From positions 372,001-436,000 of the forward strand of contig NC_014253.1 of NCBI RefSeq assembly GCF_000196655.1: DNA of 64,000 nt, written 5' to 3'. Source of the stretch: Methanohalobium evestigatum Z-7303. GTDB taxonomy: Archaea; Halobacteriota; Methanosarcinia; Methanosarcinales; Methanosarcinaceae. A program made the translations under genes and the position numbers. The notes below the pieces were generated by a model. The model saw only the letters and a program-made list of their open reading frames with translations. It was not told the DNA's origin and made no database searches. Positions 55,928-64,000 of this stretch are shown in pieces (position 1 is the stretch's first letter; every line of letters begins with the position of its first letter).

Positions 55928-58132
55928 GTGGCAGATATAGAGACAAGCGAAAGATTAGGAAGAAATCTTGGATTTTTTTCCACATTTGCAATCGGAACAG
56001 GCACCATGATAGGTGCTGGTATTTTTGTACTCCCGGGTATGGCTACTGCTGCAGCAGGACCTGCTGCTATCCTTTCATTCATATTCGGTGGGTTGATAGC
56101 AATGGCTACTGCCATCAGTGCTGCAGAGCTTGCAACTGGAATGCCCCGTGCAGGTGGAAGCTATTATTTTGTGAGCAGGGCAATGGGTGCAGTTTTTGGC
56201 ACTATAATCGGTATAGGAGCTTGGATAGGACTTGTATTCAAGGGTTCCTTTGCACTTGTTGGATTTGGTGATTATTTTTATACCCTTTTCCCATCGCCAG
56301 TACTGATAACAGCCACAATAATCGGACTTCTACTGCTATTTATAAATTATAAAGGTGCAAAAAGCAGTGGGTTTCTTCAAAACGTAATTGTAATTATACT
56401 GTTTATCATACTTTCCGTTTTTATTATAAAAGGAGCTTTTATAATAGACCCGAACAAATATCATCCTGTTGTTCCATACGGTTATAGCTCCATATTCACC
56501 ACCACTGGACTGATTTTTATATCATATCTTGGTATCATAAAATTGGCTGCAATTTCTGAAGAAGTAAAAGACCCTTCAAAAAACCTTCCAAGAGCCTTTA
56601 TAGGATCAGTTGCAACTGTGATAGTACTTTATACAGGTATAATGGTAGTGGTTAATGGTGTTCTCCCGTTTGAAGATGCTGTGAATACTGAAACACCGCT
56701 TGTAGATGTAGCAGAGGTGATGCTGGGACCCACTGGACAGATAATTATAATACTCGCCGGTCTACTGGCAACTCTTTCTACAGCCAATGCCGCGATAATG
56801 TCATCTTCAAGATTCCCTTTTGCAATGGGTAGAGATGACCTTGTACCACATTGGTTTATTCATATACATGGAAAATACAACACACCCTACAGAGCTATAG
56901 TAATTACTGGATTGTTGATGGTTATTCTTTTATTTATATTCAATGTAGAACAACTGGCAAAACTTGGAAGTGCATTCAATATACTGGTGTTTGTTCTTGT
57001 CAATCTGTCAGCCATAATCCTTAGAAGGAGTGCTGTAAACTGGTATAAACCTGCATTCAAAGACCCTTTTTATCCTGTCACCCAGATTTTTGGTATTGCT
57101 GGAAGTCTTGTATTACTTCCGGTTATAGGAGTTTTACCCTTCATTTTTGCAGTAGCTGTTATTATTGCAGGCATCATCTGGTACAATGCCTACGGAAAAG
57201 CTAAAGCACTCCCCAAATATAACCTCTTGGATATGATTGAGTCCAGTAGAATTACAAAAGACCATAAAAGGATGAAAATACTGGTGCCAATAGCAAACCC
57301 TGAACATGAAAGTGACCTTGTCTACCTATCGGAGAATATAGGTGATGATATCCTCGGATTGCATGTAAGAAAAGTCCCAAACCAAACAAGCTTACAGGCT
57401 GCCCGAGATGAATATCATGAACATAAACCAGAGATTGACAGTTTACTGGAAAACCAATTTAGACGATGCTCTGTAATGGAAGGTTGTGAACACCAATATA
57501 TAGTAGCCTTCGACCATGATGTATCCAACTCCATAATAGAGCAGGGAAGAATTGAAAATGTAGACCTTATCGTTATTGGTTGGCACGAAGGGTACAGTTT
57601 TATAGGAGATATCGCTGAAAAGGTATTGTCCTGTGCACGAAAAGATATTGCAGTTTTAAAAGGTAAATTACCAAGTAAAATCAACAGTATAACAGTGGCA
57701 TACAATAACAAGGAAAATACCAGATATGCTCTGTACCTTGTAAAACAGTTTGCAAAACGTACCGGTGCCAAAATTAAACTCGTCCGTGTAATCAATCCTG
57801 ACCTTGAAGTATATCAGAAAAACAGAGAAATTGAAATGATAAAAGAGACAGCACAGGATGATGAGCTTGAATTTAACTATGAAATAAATGAAAGTTACCA
57901 TACAAAGGAAGCTATCATTGAATCAGCAAAGAAGAGCGACCTACTGGTTATTGGAGATTCAAGCCAGAGGTTTAGTAAAGCTCTTCTTGGTACACTCTCA
58001 CAGAACATTGCTCAGGATTGTGATAGACCAGTTATGATTGTAAAAAGGTACAGACCTATTACAAAGGAGAAAATACCATATTACTGCAGATTGAAATTTT
58101 TGAAAAAAAAGTTGTTTAAAATGTTGAGGTGA
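55928..58132 (+). CDS. APC-family permease with two Usp domains
   Basis: About 734 residues. An amino-acid/polyamine/cation permease with twelve helices (residues 1-430; IGTGTMIGAGIFVLPG at the first helix) is fused to two universal-stress-protein domains (about 445-585 and 595-720; the second ends LVIGDSSQRFSKALLGTLSQNIAQDCDRPVMIVKR, close to the ATP-binding GxGS-type loop). The Usp part probably senses nucleotide and gates transport. The substrate is unknown. GTG 55928 has TGGGG at the right distance; GTG 55916 is an alternative. A TATA-like CTTTATTTAAAG is at about 55853. Confidence 0.88.
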   Translation: MADIETSERLGRNLGFFSTFAIGTGTMIGAGIFVLPGMATAAAGPAAILSFIFGGLIAMATAISAAELATGMPRAGGSYYFVSRAMGAVFGTIIGIGAWIGLVFKGSFALVGFGDYFYTLFPSPVLITATIIGLLLLFINYKGAKSSGFLQNVIVIILFIILSVFIIKGAFIIDPNKYHPVVPYGYSSIFTTTGLIFISYLGIIKLAAISEEVKDPSKNLPRAFIGSVATVIVLYTGIMVVVNGVLPFEDAVNTETPLVDVAEVMLGPTGQIIIILAGLLATLSTANAAIMSSSRFPFAMGRDDLVPHWFIHIHGKYNTPYRAIVITGLLMVILLFIFNVEQLAKLGSAFNILVFVLVNLSAIILRRSAVNWYKPAFKDPFYPVTQIFGIAGSLVLLPVIGVLPFIFAVAVIIAGIIWYNAYGKAKALPKYNLLDMIESSRITKDHKRMKILVPIANPEHESDLVYLSENIGDDILGLHVRKVPNQTSLQAARDEYHEHKPEIDSLLENQFRRCSVMEGCEHQYIVAFDHDVSNSIIEQGRIENVDLIVIGWHEGYSFIGDIAEKVLSCARKDIAVLKGKLPSKINSITVAYNNKENTRYALYLVKQFAKRTGAKIKLVRVINPDLEVYQKNREIEMIKETAQDDELEFNYEINESYHTKEAIIESAKKSDLLVIGDSSQRFSKALLGTLSQNIAQDCDRPVMIVKRYRPITKEKIPYYCRLKFLKKKLFKMLR

Positions 58133-58149
58133 TAATTTCTGTACATTTT

Positions 58150-58341
58150 TCAACTGTTTTGGGTAATAATAGTTTCTCCCTTTGAAAAATCAACTTCTTT
58201 TATAGTTCCTTTTATGGTTTTTTTATCCCCAAAGATACCTGTAAGTTCTATATCACCATCGTTGTTGACCATTCTGGTTACAGATTCCATAATAACTTGT
58301 CGTTCATTACCAGTTTCAAGCACTGCGTTGAGTTCACACAT
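58150..58341 (-). CDS. cooT: CooT-family nickel-binding protein
   Basis: 63 residues. The MCELNAVLETG start with Cys2, and LTGIFGDKKTIKGTIKEVDFSKGETII, fit the CooT family, small dimeric proteins that bind nickel through Cys2 and help mature CO dehydrogenase. It is 17 bases downstream of the DUF89 gene on the same strand. The nickel enzyme it could serve is encoded 12 kb away. It starts at ATG 58341 with AAGGTG just upstream. Confidence 0.75.
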   Translation of the reverse strand: MCELNAVLETGNERQVIMESVTRMVNNDGDIELTGIFGDKKTIKGTIKEVDFSKGETIITQNS

Positions 58342-58358
58342 GTATATTCACCTTTTAA

Positions 58359-59240
58359 TTATTGTTCGTTTACCAGTTTTGCAATTGTACATCCAGTATC
58401 AAGACCCAAATCCGATGCCACACTTTCACATTTTGTCTTTAGCAAATAAGCAATTGGACCCAGATTATATTCTGAAAGTGTCTCATAGTTTGCCATTCCC
58501 TTACTTATAATAAGGGATGCATTATCAAATGCTTCAAAAAGTTCATTCGGTGCTTCCTCAAAATTTACACCTATTGCATTTGAACCTGTTGTAAGCAAAC
58601 GGTCTACTTTTTTATCAATTCCGTAATCATATACATCATCCAGTGTTGCATCATTTAGTATAGGTGCACCCCTGACAACCAGTGTGATTTTTCCACCCAA
58701 TTTTTTAATTATATCAAATACTATTGTATCGAGTAGTATTTCACCACAATTATCTGCAACGTAAACTACATTATCAAGCATTTCAAACATCGATGATGTA
58801 TCATCAACATCCAGACCATTTTCAAATGTCTGTTTGAATGTTTCATCAAATATTTCTGGAGCCACATCAAAACCCACTACCCCAAAATCAAAAGTGTTTC
58901 CTATTACTGATGCAAGAACGCTTCTTCTAAACAGCTCTTTATCACTTACATCATCTTCATAAACTCTTTTTTGTGCAACCGGAAATATATCTTCTGCTGT
59001 TTTGTTGCTCAATTTCTTCAATTCAAGGTAGGGATCTTCATCACCAAGAACTTCATAAACTTTCTGATGTACAGCTGTTGAAATTTCACCAGCAGGTTTA
59101 CCTGGCTTATAGGTTCTATTAAGTTCATCAATGCCTGTCATAACTGCTTTATGCAACAACTGTTCATCATCTGTTGATAATCTTGCCTCATAATGCACTC
59201 TTGTAAGCAAACAATGTGCACATCTTGGGTTAATCTTCAT
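58359..59240 (-). CDS. DUF89/ARMT1-like metal-dependent phosphatase
   Basis: 293 residues. DUF89 proteins are metal-dependent phosphatases thought to remove damaged phosphometabolites. N-terminal CAHC; the active-site segment VVYVADNCGEILLDTIVFD with the metal-binding Asp and Asn; VVRGAPILNDAT; and ISKGMANYETLSE are intact. It forms a two-gene unit with the CooT-like gene. It starts at ATG 59240. Confidence 0.9.
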   Translation of the reverse strand: MKINPRCAHCLLTRVHYEARLSTDDEQLLHKAVMTGIDELNRTYKPGKPAGEISTAVHQKVYEVLGDEDPYLELKKLSNKTAEDIFPVAQKRVYEDDVSDKELFRRSVLASVIGNTFDFGVVGFDVAPEIFDETFKQTFENGLDVDDTSSMFEMLDNVVYVADNCGEILLDTIVFDIIKKLGGKITLVVRGAPILNDATLDDVYDYGIDKKVDRLLTTGSNAIGVNFEEAPNELFEAFDNASLIISKGMANYETLSEYNLGPIAYLLKTKCESVASDLGLDTGCTIAKLVNEQ

Positions 59241-59288
59241 GTTTGTATCCTTCTATTTTTTAAATGATTAATTTTTTTAGATATTGTT

Positions 59289-59820
59289 ATGAGAGTATTA
59301 AACAGTATTATAAGACACAGGACAATTATTCTGATGGTTTTTACAATATCATTTATTCCTGTTATATAGGCTGTACCTTCAACTGCCACATCTCATATTG
59401 AAGTAAATCCTGTAAATAATCCAGATGGTGCAGTGATTCTTATAATCGACGGGTTGGGCTCATCCTATATATACCCTGAAATGACACCTGAAAAAATAGA
59501 CGGGGTTGAAATCAGAAAACCAGTATTAAAAAATTTTTCTTTTATATTTAACAAATCCGCACGTGTTCTTAACATATCAGCTCCCCACCCTTATACAGAA
59601 GCAGGTCATTCAATAATAGTAACTGGATATTCGGATGCTACCAGTAAAACAGTCGGGTTTAGTGGATGTACTATCTTTGATGTAGCAAAAGATAACGGTT
59701 TTAAACCATTTGCTGTTATGTAAAGAGGCGATTTTTCCAGTATGCGCAATGAACAGAATATAATAATCTATGATAAATCCAATTCCATCAACAATCCCAA
59801 TATCCAAATAAACAGCAGTT
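59289..59820 (+). pseudogene. Exported alkaline-phosphatase-like protein, 5' remnant
   Basis: The frame begins at ATG 59289 with a signal-like hydrophobic stretch that is cut by an in-frame TAG near 59367. It goes on through GAVILIIDGLGSSYIYPEM, the metal-binding start of the alkaline phosphatase/phosphoglycerate mutase superfamily, and EAGHSIIVTGYSDATSKTVGFSGCTIFDVAKDNGFKPFAVM. There it meets TAA at 59721, and continues with RGDFSSMRNEQNIIIYDK to a stop at 59820. The rest of the domain is absent; IS elements start 50 bases later. It is dead even if the first TAG could be read as pyrrolysine. Confidence 0.72.
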
Positions 59821-59874
59821 AGAAATTGGATACTCGATTAGAAAAGGATATATTTAATTTATAATAATGGAAGG

Positions 59875-61176
59875 TAGAAAACCCTGATGTCTTCAGCATC
59901 AGGGCTGAATACCGTCCAATATATAACTTAACATATAAATAATGTTAAATCATAATAATTATGGTATGTTAAAAGCTTACAAGTATCGTATGTATCCAAA
60001 CCAAATCCAACAGGAGTTAATCGCAAAACATATAGGAGCTTGTAGGTTCATATACAACTGGGCATTGGAGAACAAAATCAAATCTTATGAGCAGGATGGT
60101 AAAGCAATATCAAGATTTGAATTGAACAAACAGATAAGGGTATTAAAACAAGATCATGAATGGTTGAAAGAGATCAACTCTCAATCATTACAGGGAGCTA
60201 CTCTTAACCTGGAAAATGCTTTTACCAAGTTTTTCAGAGAAAAATCAGGTTTTCCAAAGTTTAAATCCAAGAAAAACCCAGTACAATCGTTTTCTGTTCC
60301 TCAGTATTATAAAGTCGATTTTGGTAATAATAAAGTATACATACCTAAAATCGGCTGGATAAAAACCAGGCTGCATAGAAGTTTTGATGGTAAACAAAGG
60401 ACTGCGACTATAACAAGAACACCGACAGGAAAATATTATATCAGTATTTTAGTCGATGACGACAAACAATTACCACAAAAACAGACATTCTACGAAGTTA
60501 ATACAGTAGGAGTCGATGTAGGAATCAAGGATTTCGCTGTAACATCCGATGGTGAAAAAATCGATAATCCAAGATACCTGAAAAATTCAATTGAAAGATT
60601 GAAGGTATTACAGAAAAGGCTCAGCAGAAAAAAGAAGGGTTCTAACAATTACAGGAAACTGAAACATCAGATAGCAAAATATCATGAGAAAATTGCTAAT
60701 CAGAGAGAAGATTTCCAGCATAAATTAAGTAATAAACTGATAAGCGAGAACCAAGCTGTAGCATTGGAAACTTTGAATGTAAAAGGACTGCTGAAAAATC
60801 ATAATCTGGCACAGCATATAACTGATGCTTCATGGGGTAGTTTTGTTCAGAAATTAGAGTATAAAGCAGAATGGTACGGTAAAAATATTATCAAGATAGG
60901 ACGATTCGACCCATCAAGCAAAATCTGTCATGTATGTGGATATTATCATCAGGATTTAGAACTTAAAGACAGAGAATGGGAATGTCCTGACTGTAAAACG
61001 ATACATGATAGGGACATCAACGCATCAGTTAACATTAAAAAATTCGCACTGGATAAACAGAATCTAATAGGCATCAATTCACCTTCGGGATGAGGGGTAG
61101 AGCCTGTGGACTTGTTCCCATAAGGGAAAAGGATGAAACAGGAAGCCACTTGGTCTTTAGCCAAGTGGTAGTTCAC
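59875..61176 (+). mobile_element. Solo-TnpB (IS1341-type) element of the IS200/IS605 group
   Basis: The left end is marked by the hairpin CCCTGATG-TCTTCAG-CATCAGGG (59882-59904). The right end is marked by GCCACTTGG-TCTTTA-GCCAAGTGG (61145-61168) followed by TAGTTCAC. It carries only tnpB, with no Y1 transposase, so it would need one in trans. The right end is only some 20 bases from the IS6-like element. The exact ends are estimates. Confidence 0.8.
59966..61093 (+). CDS. tnpB: TnpB RNA-guided nuclease, IS1341 type
   Basis: About 375 residues. OrfB_IS605 layout: N-terminal MLKAYKYRMYPNQIQQELI, RuvC Asp in VGVDVGIKDFAVTSDG, Glu in VALETLNVKGLLKNH, a complete zinc finger CHVCG...CPDC, and the last RuvC Asp in HDRDINASVNI. 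All catalytic residues are intact, so it should be active with its RNA. ATG 59966 gives the usual start; the ATG eight codons earlier is less likely. Confidence 0.92.
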   Translation: MLKAYKYRMYPNQIQQELIAKHIGACRFIYNWALENKIKSYEQDGKAISRFELNKQIRVLKQDHEWLKEINSQSLQGATLNLENAFTKFFREKSGFPKFKSKKNPVQSFSVPQYYKVDFGNNKVYIPKIGWIKTRLHRSFDGKQRTATITRTPTGKYYISILVDDDKQLPQKQTFYEVNTVGVDVGIKDFAVTSDGEKIDNPRYLKNSIERLKVLQKRLSRKKKGSNNYRKLKHQIAKYHEKIANQREDFQHKLSNKLISENQAVALETLNVKGLLKNHNLAQHITDASWGSFVQKLEYKAEWYGKNIIKIGRFDPSSKICHVCGYYHQDLELKDREWECPDCKTIHDRDINASVNIKKFALDKQNLIGINSPSG

Positions 61177-61190
61177 TAATTTCTCACTCA
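61040..61190 (+). ncRNA. TnpB omegaRNA (reRNA) and adjacent guide
   Basis: The 3' end of tnpB and the right end carry the RNA scaffold: a structured stretch after the stop (GATGAGGGGTAGAGCCTGTG, a GTTCCC-x5-GGGAAA-like pair near 61117-61131) and the terminal hairpin CCACTTGG/CCAAGTGG. The guide should begin just after TAGTTCAC at about 61177. The guide of this copy would then run TAATTTCTCACTC into the IS6 end. Confidence 0.6.
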
Positions 61191-61203
61191 AAAAAGGTAC
61201 TGT

Positions 61204-61902
61204 TCAGTTAATGCATATTTCCCATTGATAAGGAGTATATAGATTTAGGGATTGATGTTTTCTGATATAATTATGATACGCGATGTACATATCGATCCAG
61301 TTATTGATATGCTGAACGAATTCCTGTTTATGTGGGAAGTATTTATCGAACACCTTGACCCTTCTTTTGAATAATTTAAACCATCTTTCGATATAATTCC
61401 TGATATCACCGGATATTACAACCCTCTTAATATCGAGTCTTTCCAGAGCTTTGTACCAAGGTCCACCATCCACAACTGCCATCTGAGGCAGTTCTCCGTA
61501 CATTTTCTTTAAATCCTTAAAGAAAGATTTCGTAGTCAGGTAGTTCCTTGTAGGATAGATTCTGGCATAAATTATCTTTTTAGAATCGGGGTTTACAGCC
61601 GCGTATAGGTACCAGTACTCACTGCCAAGCTGTACTTTAGTCTCATCCACTACTATGGTTTATGGCAATTCTCCATCATAAGGCTGTACACACCATCCGA
61701 ACTTCTGTACCCAGTAATGTACTCCTCTGTAGCTTATCGGTTCAGCCATATACGATAATAGTTCTGAAGTTCTCCTCAAACTTAATCCCTGCTGGTACAG
61801 AAGTATGGATAATGCTATAGCTTTCACATCTCTTCTTTTCCTTTCCACGAAAGATTTAATATCTACCGGTATCAAATCTGATAATGCCTCTAAGTTCATC
61901 AT
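61204..61902 (-). pseudogene. IS6-like DDE transposase with one in-frame stop
   Basis: A single frame of 233 codons interrupted by TAA at 61660-61662. The first part has an N-terminal HTH (ILLYQQGLSLRRTSELLSYMAEPISYRGVHYWVQKFG). The second has the catalytic core: VDETKVQLGSEYWYLYAAVNPDSKKI (first Asp), AVVDGGPWYKALERL (second Asp) and NYIERWFKLFKRRVKVFDKYFP (Glu). With the stop between HTH and first Asp, no active protein is expected unless the stop is read through. Confidence 0.85.
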
Positions 61903-61936
61903 TCATCCCCCCTTAAATAGGGGGATGAATCCCCTA
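61902..61936 (-). repeat. Strong hairpin upstream of the IS6-like transposase start
   Basis: ATTCATCCCCC and GGGGGATGAAT pair over about eleven bases around a short AT-rich loop, just inside the right end of the element, at and before the transposase ATG. Insertion sequences often use such a structure to stop translation of read-through mRNA. Confidence 0.55.
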
Positions 61937-61995
61937 TTTATTTCTTAACTGAACAGTGCCCTATATTATAATAAATAAAATTATGATGAAGTAGC

Positions 61996-63282
61996 ATGAA
62001 CCCTGTAATTATTTTTCTCATTGCACTTATTACAGTACTGGTGATGACCACTAAATTGAGGGTCCATCCGTTTTTAAGTTTGATTACAGCTTCTATTGTT
62101 GTAGGCATCCTTGACGGCAACCCTTTAGATGCCCTCAATTCAGTATCTCTTGGACTGGGGAGAGTGTTTTCACAATTTGCTATAATTATAACCTGTGGAA
62201 GTATAATAGGTCTGATTTTATTCCAGACAGGTGGCACTGCCATAATCGCAGATGACCTCATACGATTTTCCCGGAAACCGCTTTTTGCACTTAATCTTCT
62301 CGGGTTTTTATTCGCAGTTCCTGTCATGTGCAGTATACTTGCATATGTTATTTTTATACCGATTGCTAAAGATATCGGTTCAAGGTTAAATATACCAAAA
62401 GCTTCAGTCGCAGCATCCCTTGGGCTGGGAACTCTTGCGTCCTTTAACATGGTTTATCCATCGCCTGTTATTTTTTCTGCAGCAGAAGAACTGGGTGCAA
62501 ATACAGGAGAAATATTATTGACAGGTCTGCCTGTTGCTGTTATTGTTACTATTGTCGGATATTATTATGCGAAAATATCCTGTAATTTTGGACCTCCACC
62601 GGTGATAAATCCCAGTGAAGCTGAAGATAATACACAGGGTTTACCAAGAATAAACCGGATTGAAGCCTATTCCCCAATATGTATTCCTGTTATCCTTATT
62701 TTATCAGGTGTGATTATTAACGAACAGACACCTCTGATAAATTTCATCAGCAACCGAAACATTGCCTTACTTATAGGTGTTATGCTTGCGTTTATCTCTG
62801 CACGTTCACTGGGACTGGAACAAATCAAAAATCGAACCGATAAAGCAGTGCGAAGAAGCGGGGTTGTATTGCTGGACATGTGTGGAGGAGGGGCTCTCGG
62901 TACAACACTTTCAATGACAGGTATAGGCAAAGATCTTGGACAGATGTTTACAACTCTGAATCTTCCCGATATTATAATTCCGTTTATGGTTGCTGTAGCA
63001 ATTCAAAGTGTACAGGGTTCAAGAATTGTTACCATGCTTGTAGCACCATCCATTGTAGTTCCGTTCCTGCCTGAGCTCAACCTTCCTGCATCAATTACTC
63101 TCCTATCAATGGCTTCTGGGACTTTTCTTATTTCTCATGTCAATGACCCTTATTTCTGGATTTTCGGAGAACTTATAGAACTAAAAACCACTGAAATCTT
63201 TAGAAGTTACACTATCGGAGGAGTTTTAATGGGATTTACAGGCTTGGTGTTGACCTATATCAGTTATACAATACTGTATTAA
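61996..63282 (+). CDS. GntP-family permease
   Basis: 428 residues with about twelve membrane helices. Family segments: HPFLSLITASIVVGILDG, GSIIGLILFQTGGTAIIADDLI, LLDMCGGGALGTTLSMTGIG, VAVAIQSVQGSRIVTMLVAP and SHVNDPYFWIFGEL. GntP proteins import gluconate or other sugar acids with protons. It lies just beyond the IS6-like end, and only about 35 bases separate it from that end, so its native promoter may have been lost or replaced by one in the element. It starts at ATG 61996. Confidence 0.88.
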   Translation: MNPVIIFLIALITVLVMTTKLRVHPFLSLITASIVVGILDGNPLDALNSVSLGLGRVFSQFAIIITCGSIIGLILFQTGGTAIIADDLIRFSRKPLFALNLLGFLFAVPVMCSILAYVIFIPIAKDIGSRLNIPKASVAASLGLGTLASFNMVYPSPVIFSAAEELGANTGEILLTGLPVAVIVTIVGYYYAKISCNFGPPPVINPSEAEDNTQGLPRINRIEAYSPICIPVILILSGVIINEQTPLINFISNRNIALLIGVMLAFISARSLGLEQIKNRTDKAVRRSGVVLLDMCGGGALGTTLSMTGIGKDLGQMFTTLNLPDIIIPFMVAVAIQSVQGSRIVTMLVAPSIVVPFLPELNLPASITLLSMASGTFLISHVNDPYFWIFGELIELKTTEIFRSYTIGGVLMGFTGLVLTYISYTILY

Positions 63283-63419
63283 AAGCAAATTGATAATTTA
63301 CTAATTATAAAAGATTTAATGGGTAAATACCAAATTTATTATTTAGTTAAAAATTATCCTCTTATAACAAACAATCTCCAAATTTAGAGTAAATATAATG
63401 AGAATGGGTGATATAGAGC

Positions 63420-64000
63420 TTATAGATTTTCTTTTATCTGTCTGTATAGTTGATAAGGTCTTGATTCACTTTCCCTGTCTCCTTCAGATGAGACATTACT
63501 TTTTTTAGGAGTTTCCAGATGAGATGCCCGCAATCCTTTGACAAGACTTCTGCACATAAATAGCATTATAATACAAAACGGCAGTGCTGTAGTTATCGCT
63601 GCAGTCTGGAGCGCAGCCAGACCACCGGTTAATAATAGTACAGCTGCTACTGCACCCTGTGAAAATGCCCAAAATACTCTCTGATAAACAGATGGTTCGG
63701 GGTCACCTCCTGTTGCAAGAATGCAGACTACAAGCGAGCCTGAATCCGCAGAAGTTACAAAAAAAGTTGCTACAACTACTGTTGCCAGTGTTGAAGTGAG
63801 AACAGTTAATGGTAAATTTTCCAACAAAGCAAAAAGCGATATAGGTACACTTTCTGAAACTATCTGTACAAGTCCTCCTGAACCAAAAAGTTCTATGTAT
63901 AATGCTGTGTTTCCAAAAGCTATCACCCAGATAAAGGTTACAATTGTTGGGACAATTAGTATGCCGCGAATGAATTCACGGATTGTACGCCCTCGGGATA
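63420..64000 (-). CDS. BCCT-family betaine transporter, C-terminal part
   Basis: The last 193 residues are in the window; the gene continues beyond 64000. SRGRTIREFIRGILIVP is the signature between helices of sodium- or proton-coupled betaine/choline/carnitine transporters. It is followed by TSADSGSLVVCILATGG and WAFSQGAVAAVLLLTGGLAALQTAAI. The C-terminal tail is charged (SSEGDRESESRPYQLYRQIKENL), as in osmotically regulated members. Glycine betaine uptake fits with the methyltransferase at 11716. Confidence 0.92.
   Translation of the reverse strand, partial: SRGRTIREFIRGILIVPTIVTFIWVIAFGNTALYIELFGSGGLVQIVSESVPISLFALLENLPLTVLTSTLATVVVATFFVTSADSGSLVVCILATGGDPEPSVYQRVFWAFSQGAVAAVLLLTGGLAALQTAAITTALPFCIIMLFMCRSLVKGLRASHLETPKKSNVSSEGDRESESRPYQLYRQIKENL

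Larger units (their letters stand above)
61196..61960 (-). mobile_element. IS6-like insertion sequence, no target duplication
   Basis: The ends are inverted repeats. The left is GGTACTGTTCAGTTAA and the right read inward GGCACTGTTCAGTTAA, differing at one base, and similar in start to the IS6/IS26 ends (GGCACTGTT). About 765 bases. The 8 bases outside the ends (TCAAAAAA and CTATATTA) do not match, so no target duplication remains, as after a deletion or recombination between copies. Confidence 0.8.

Noticed and set aside
59360-59375. Pyrrolysine-containing intact phosphatase
   Set aside because: A TAA at 59721 and loss of the C-terminal half show that the gene is broken regardless of the TAG.
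63283-63419. Small gene between the GntP and BCCT genes
   Set aside because: Only short frames in AT-rich DNA; the stretch lies between convergent gene ends.
1-64000. CRISPR array or cas genes
   Set aside because: No regularly spaced direct repeats and no Cas protein other than the IscB and TnpB relatives were seen.

Overview
The window is chromosomal DNA from an AT-rich, halophilic, methylotrophic methanogen of the Methanosarcinaceae. The evidence is a complete CODH/acetyl-CoA synthase operon (cdhABC-cooC-cdhDE), a homocitrate synthase of the coenzyme B pathway, archaeal information-processing genes (TFE, aIF1A, PAN, proteasome beta, aCPSF1, NMD3), DUF1699 and DUF131 genes, and osmolyte genes (a glycine/sarcosine methyltransferase and a BCCT-type betaine transporter). 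Base composition and gene content fit Methanohalobium or a close relative. That genus call is an inference, not a demonstrated match.

Layout. (1) 1-11.5 kb is an accessory, decaying region. It holds an IscB nuclease with its omegaRNA beside a broken VCBS-repeat gene, two convergent FtsX/MacB-type ABC systems, a broken FKBP isomerase, a broken histidine kinase, an IS1-family element with a visible 8-bp target duplication, a possible small RNA, a TM-helix-repeat membrane protein and an IS630-family element. (2) 11.7-23.6 kb carries a methyltransferase for betaine synthesis, small membrane and TPR proteins, DUF1699, a strong small-RNA candidate, aIF1A, an orphan gene, and a MoxR ATPase paired with a giant 1145-residue VWA protein. 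A broken NUDIX gene and an EamA transporter follow. (3) 24-38.7 kb is mostly housekeeping: tRNA-Glu, PAN, a Q/N-rich winged-helix protein, DUF131 proteins, UvrB, tRNA-Gly, a half-ferritin, a HAD phosphatase, then the minus-strand genes aCPSF1, psmB, HD protein, TFE, ATP-grasp ligase and NMD3. (4) 38.8-46.9 kb is the CODH/ACS operon. (5) 47-49 kb is an IS607-type element with TnpB. (6) 49-59.2 kb has an AN1-rhomboid, a NYN nuclease, AksA, LarB, NAD kinase, an IMPase-like phosphatase, GAPDH, an APC permease with Usp domains, a CooT-like protein and a DUF89 protein. (7) 59.3-62 kb is a second scrapyard: a broken phosphatase-like gene, a solo TnpB element and a broken IS6-like element. It is followed by a GntP permease and the end of a BCCT transporter.

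How the genes fit together. The cdh operon makes or splits acetyl-CoA with nickel enzymes, helped by the CooC-like ATPase in the operon. CooT and LarB, both from nickel-related families, lie within 20 kb. PAN and psmB are parts of one proteolytic machine. TFE, aCPSF1, aIF1A and NMD3 serve transcription, termination, translation and ribosome maturation. The methyltransferase and BCCT transporter point to glycine betaine as osmolyte.

Most interesting items: three different RNA-guided (OMEGA) nuclease loci in about 61 kb; a MoxR/VWA pair with an unusually long helical-repeat region and no usual partner genes; two candidate small RNAs whose stems begin about 25 bases after a TATA box and whose loops are C-rich; and an ATP-grasp gene that appears to start at ATT.
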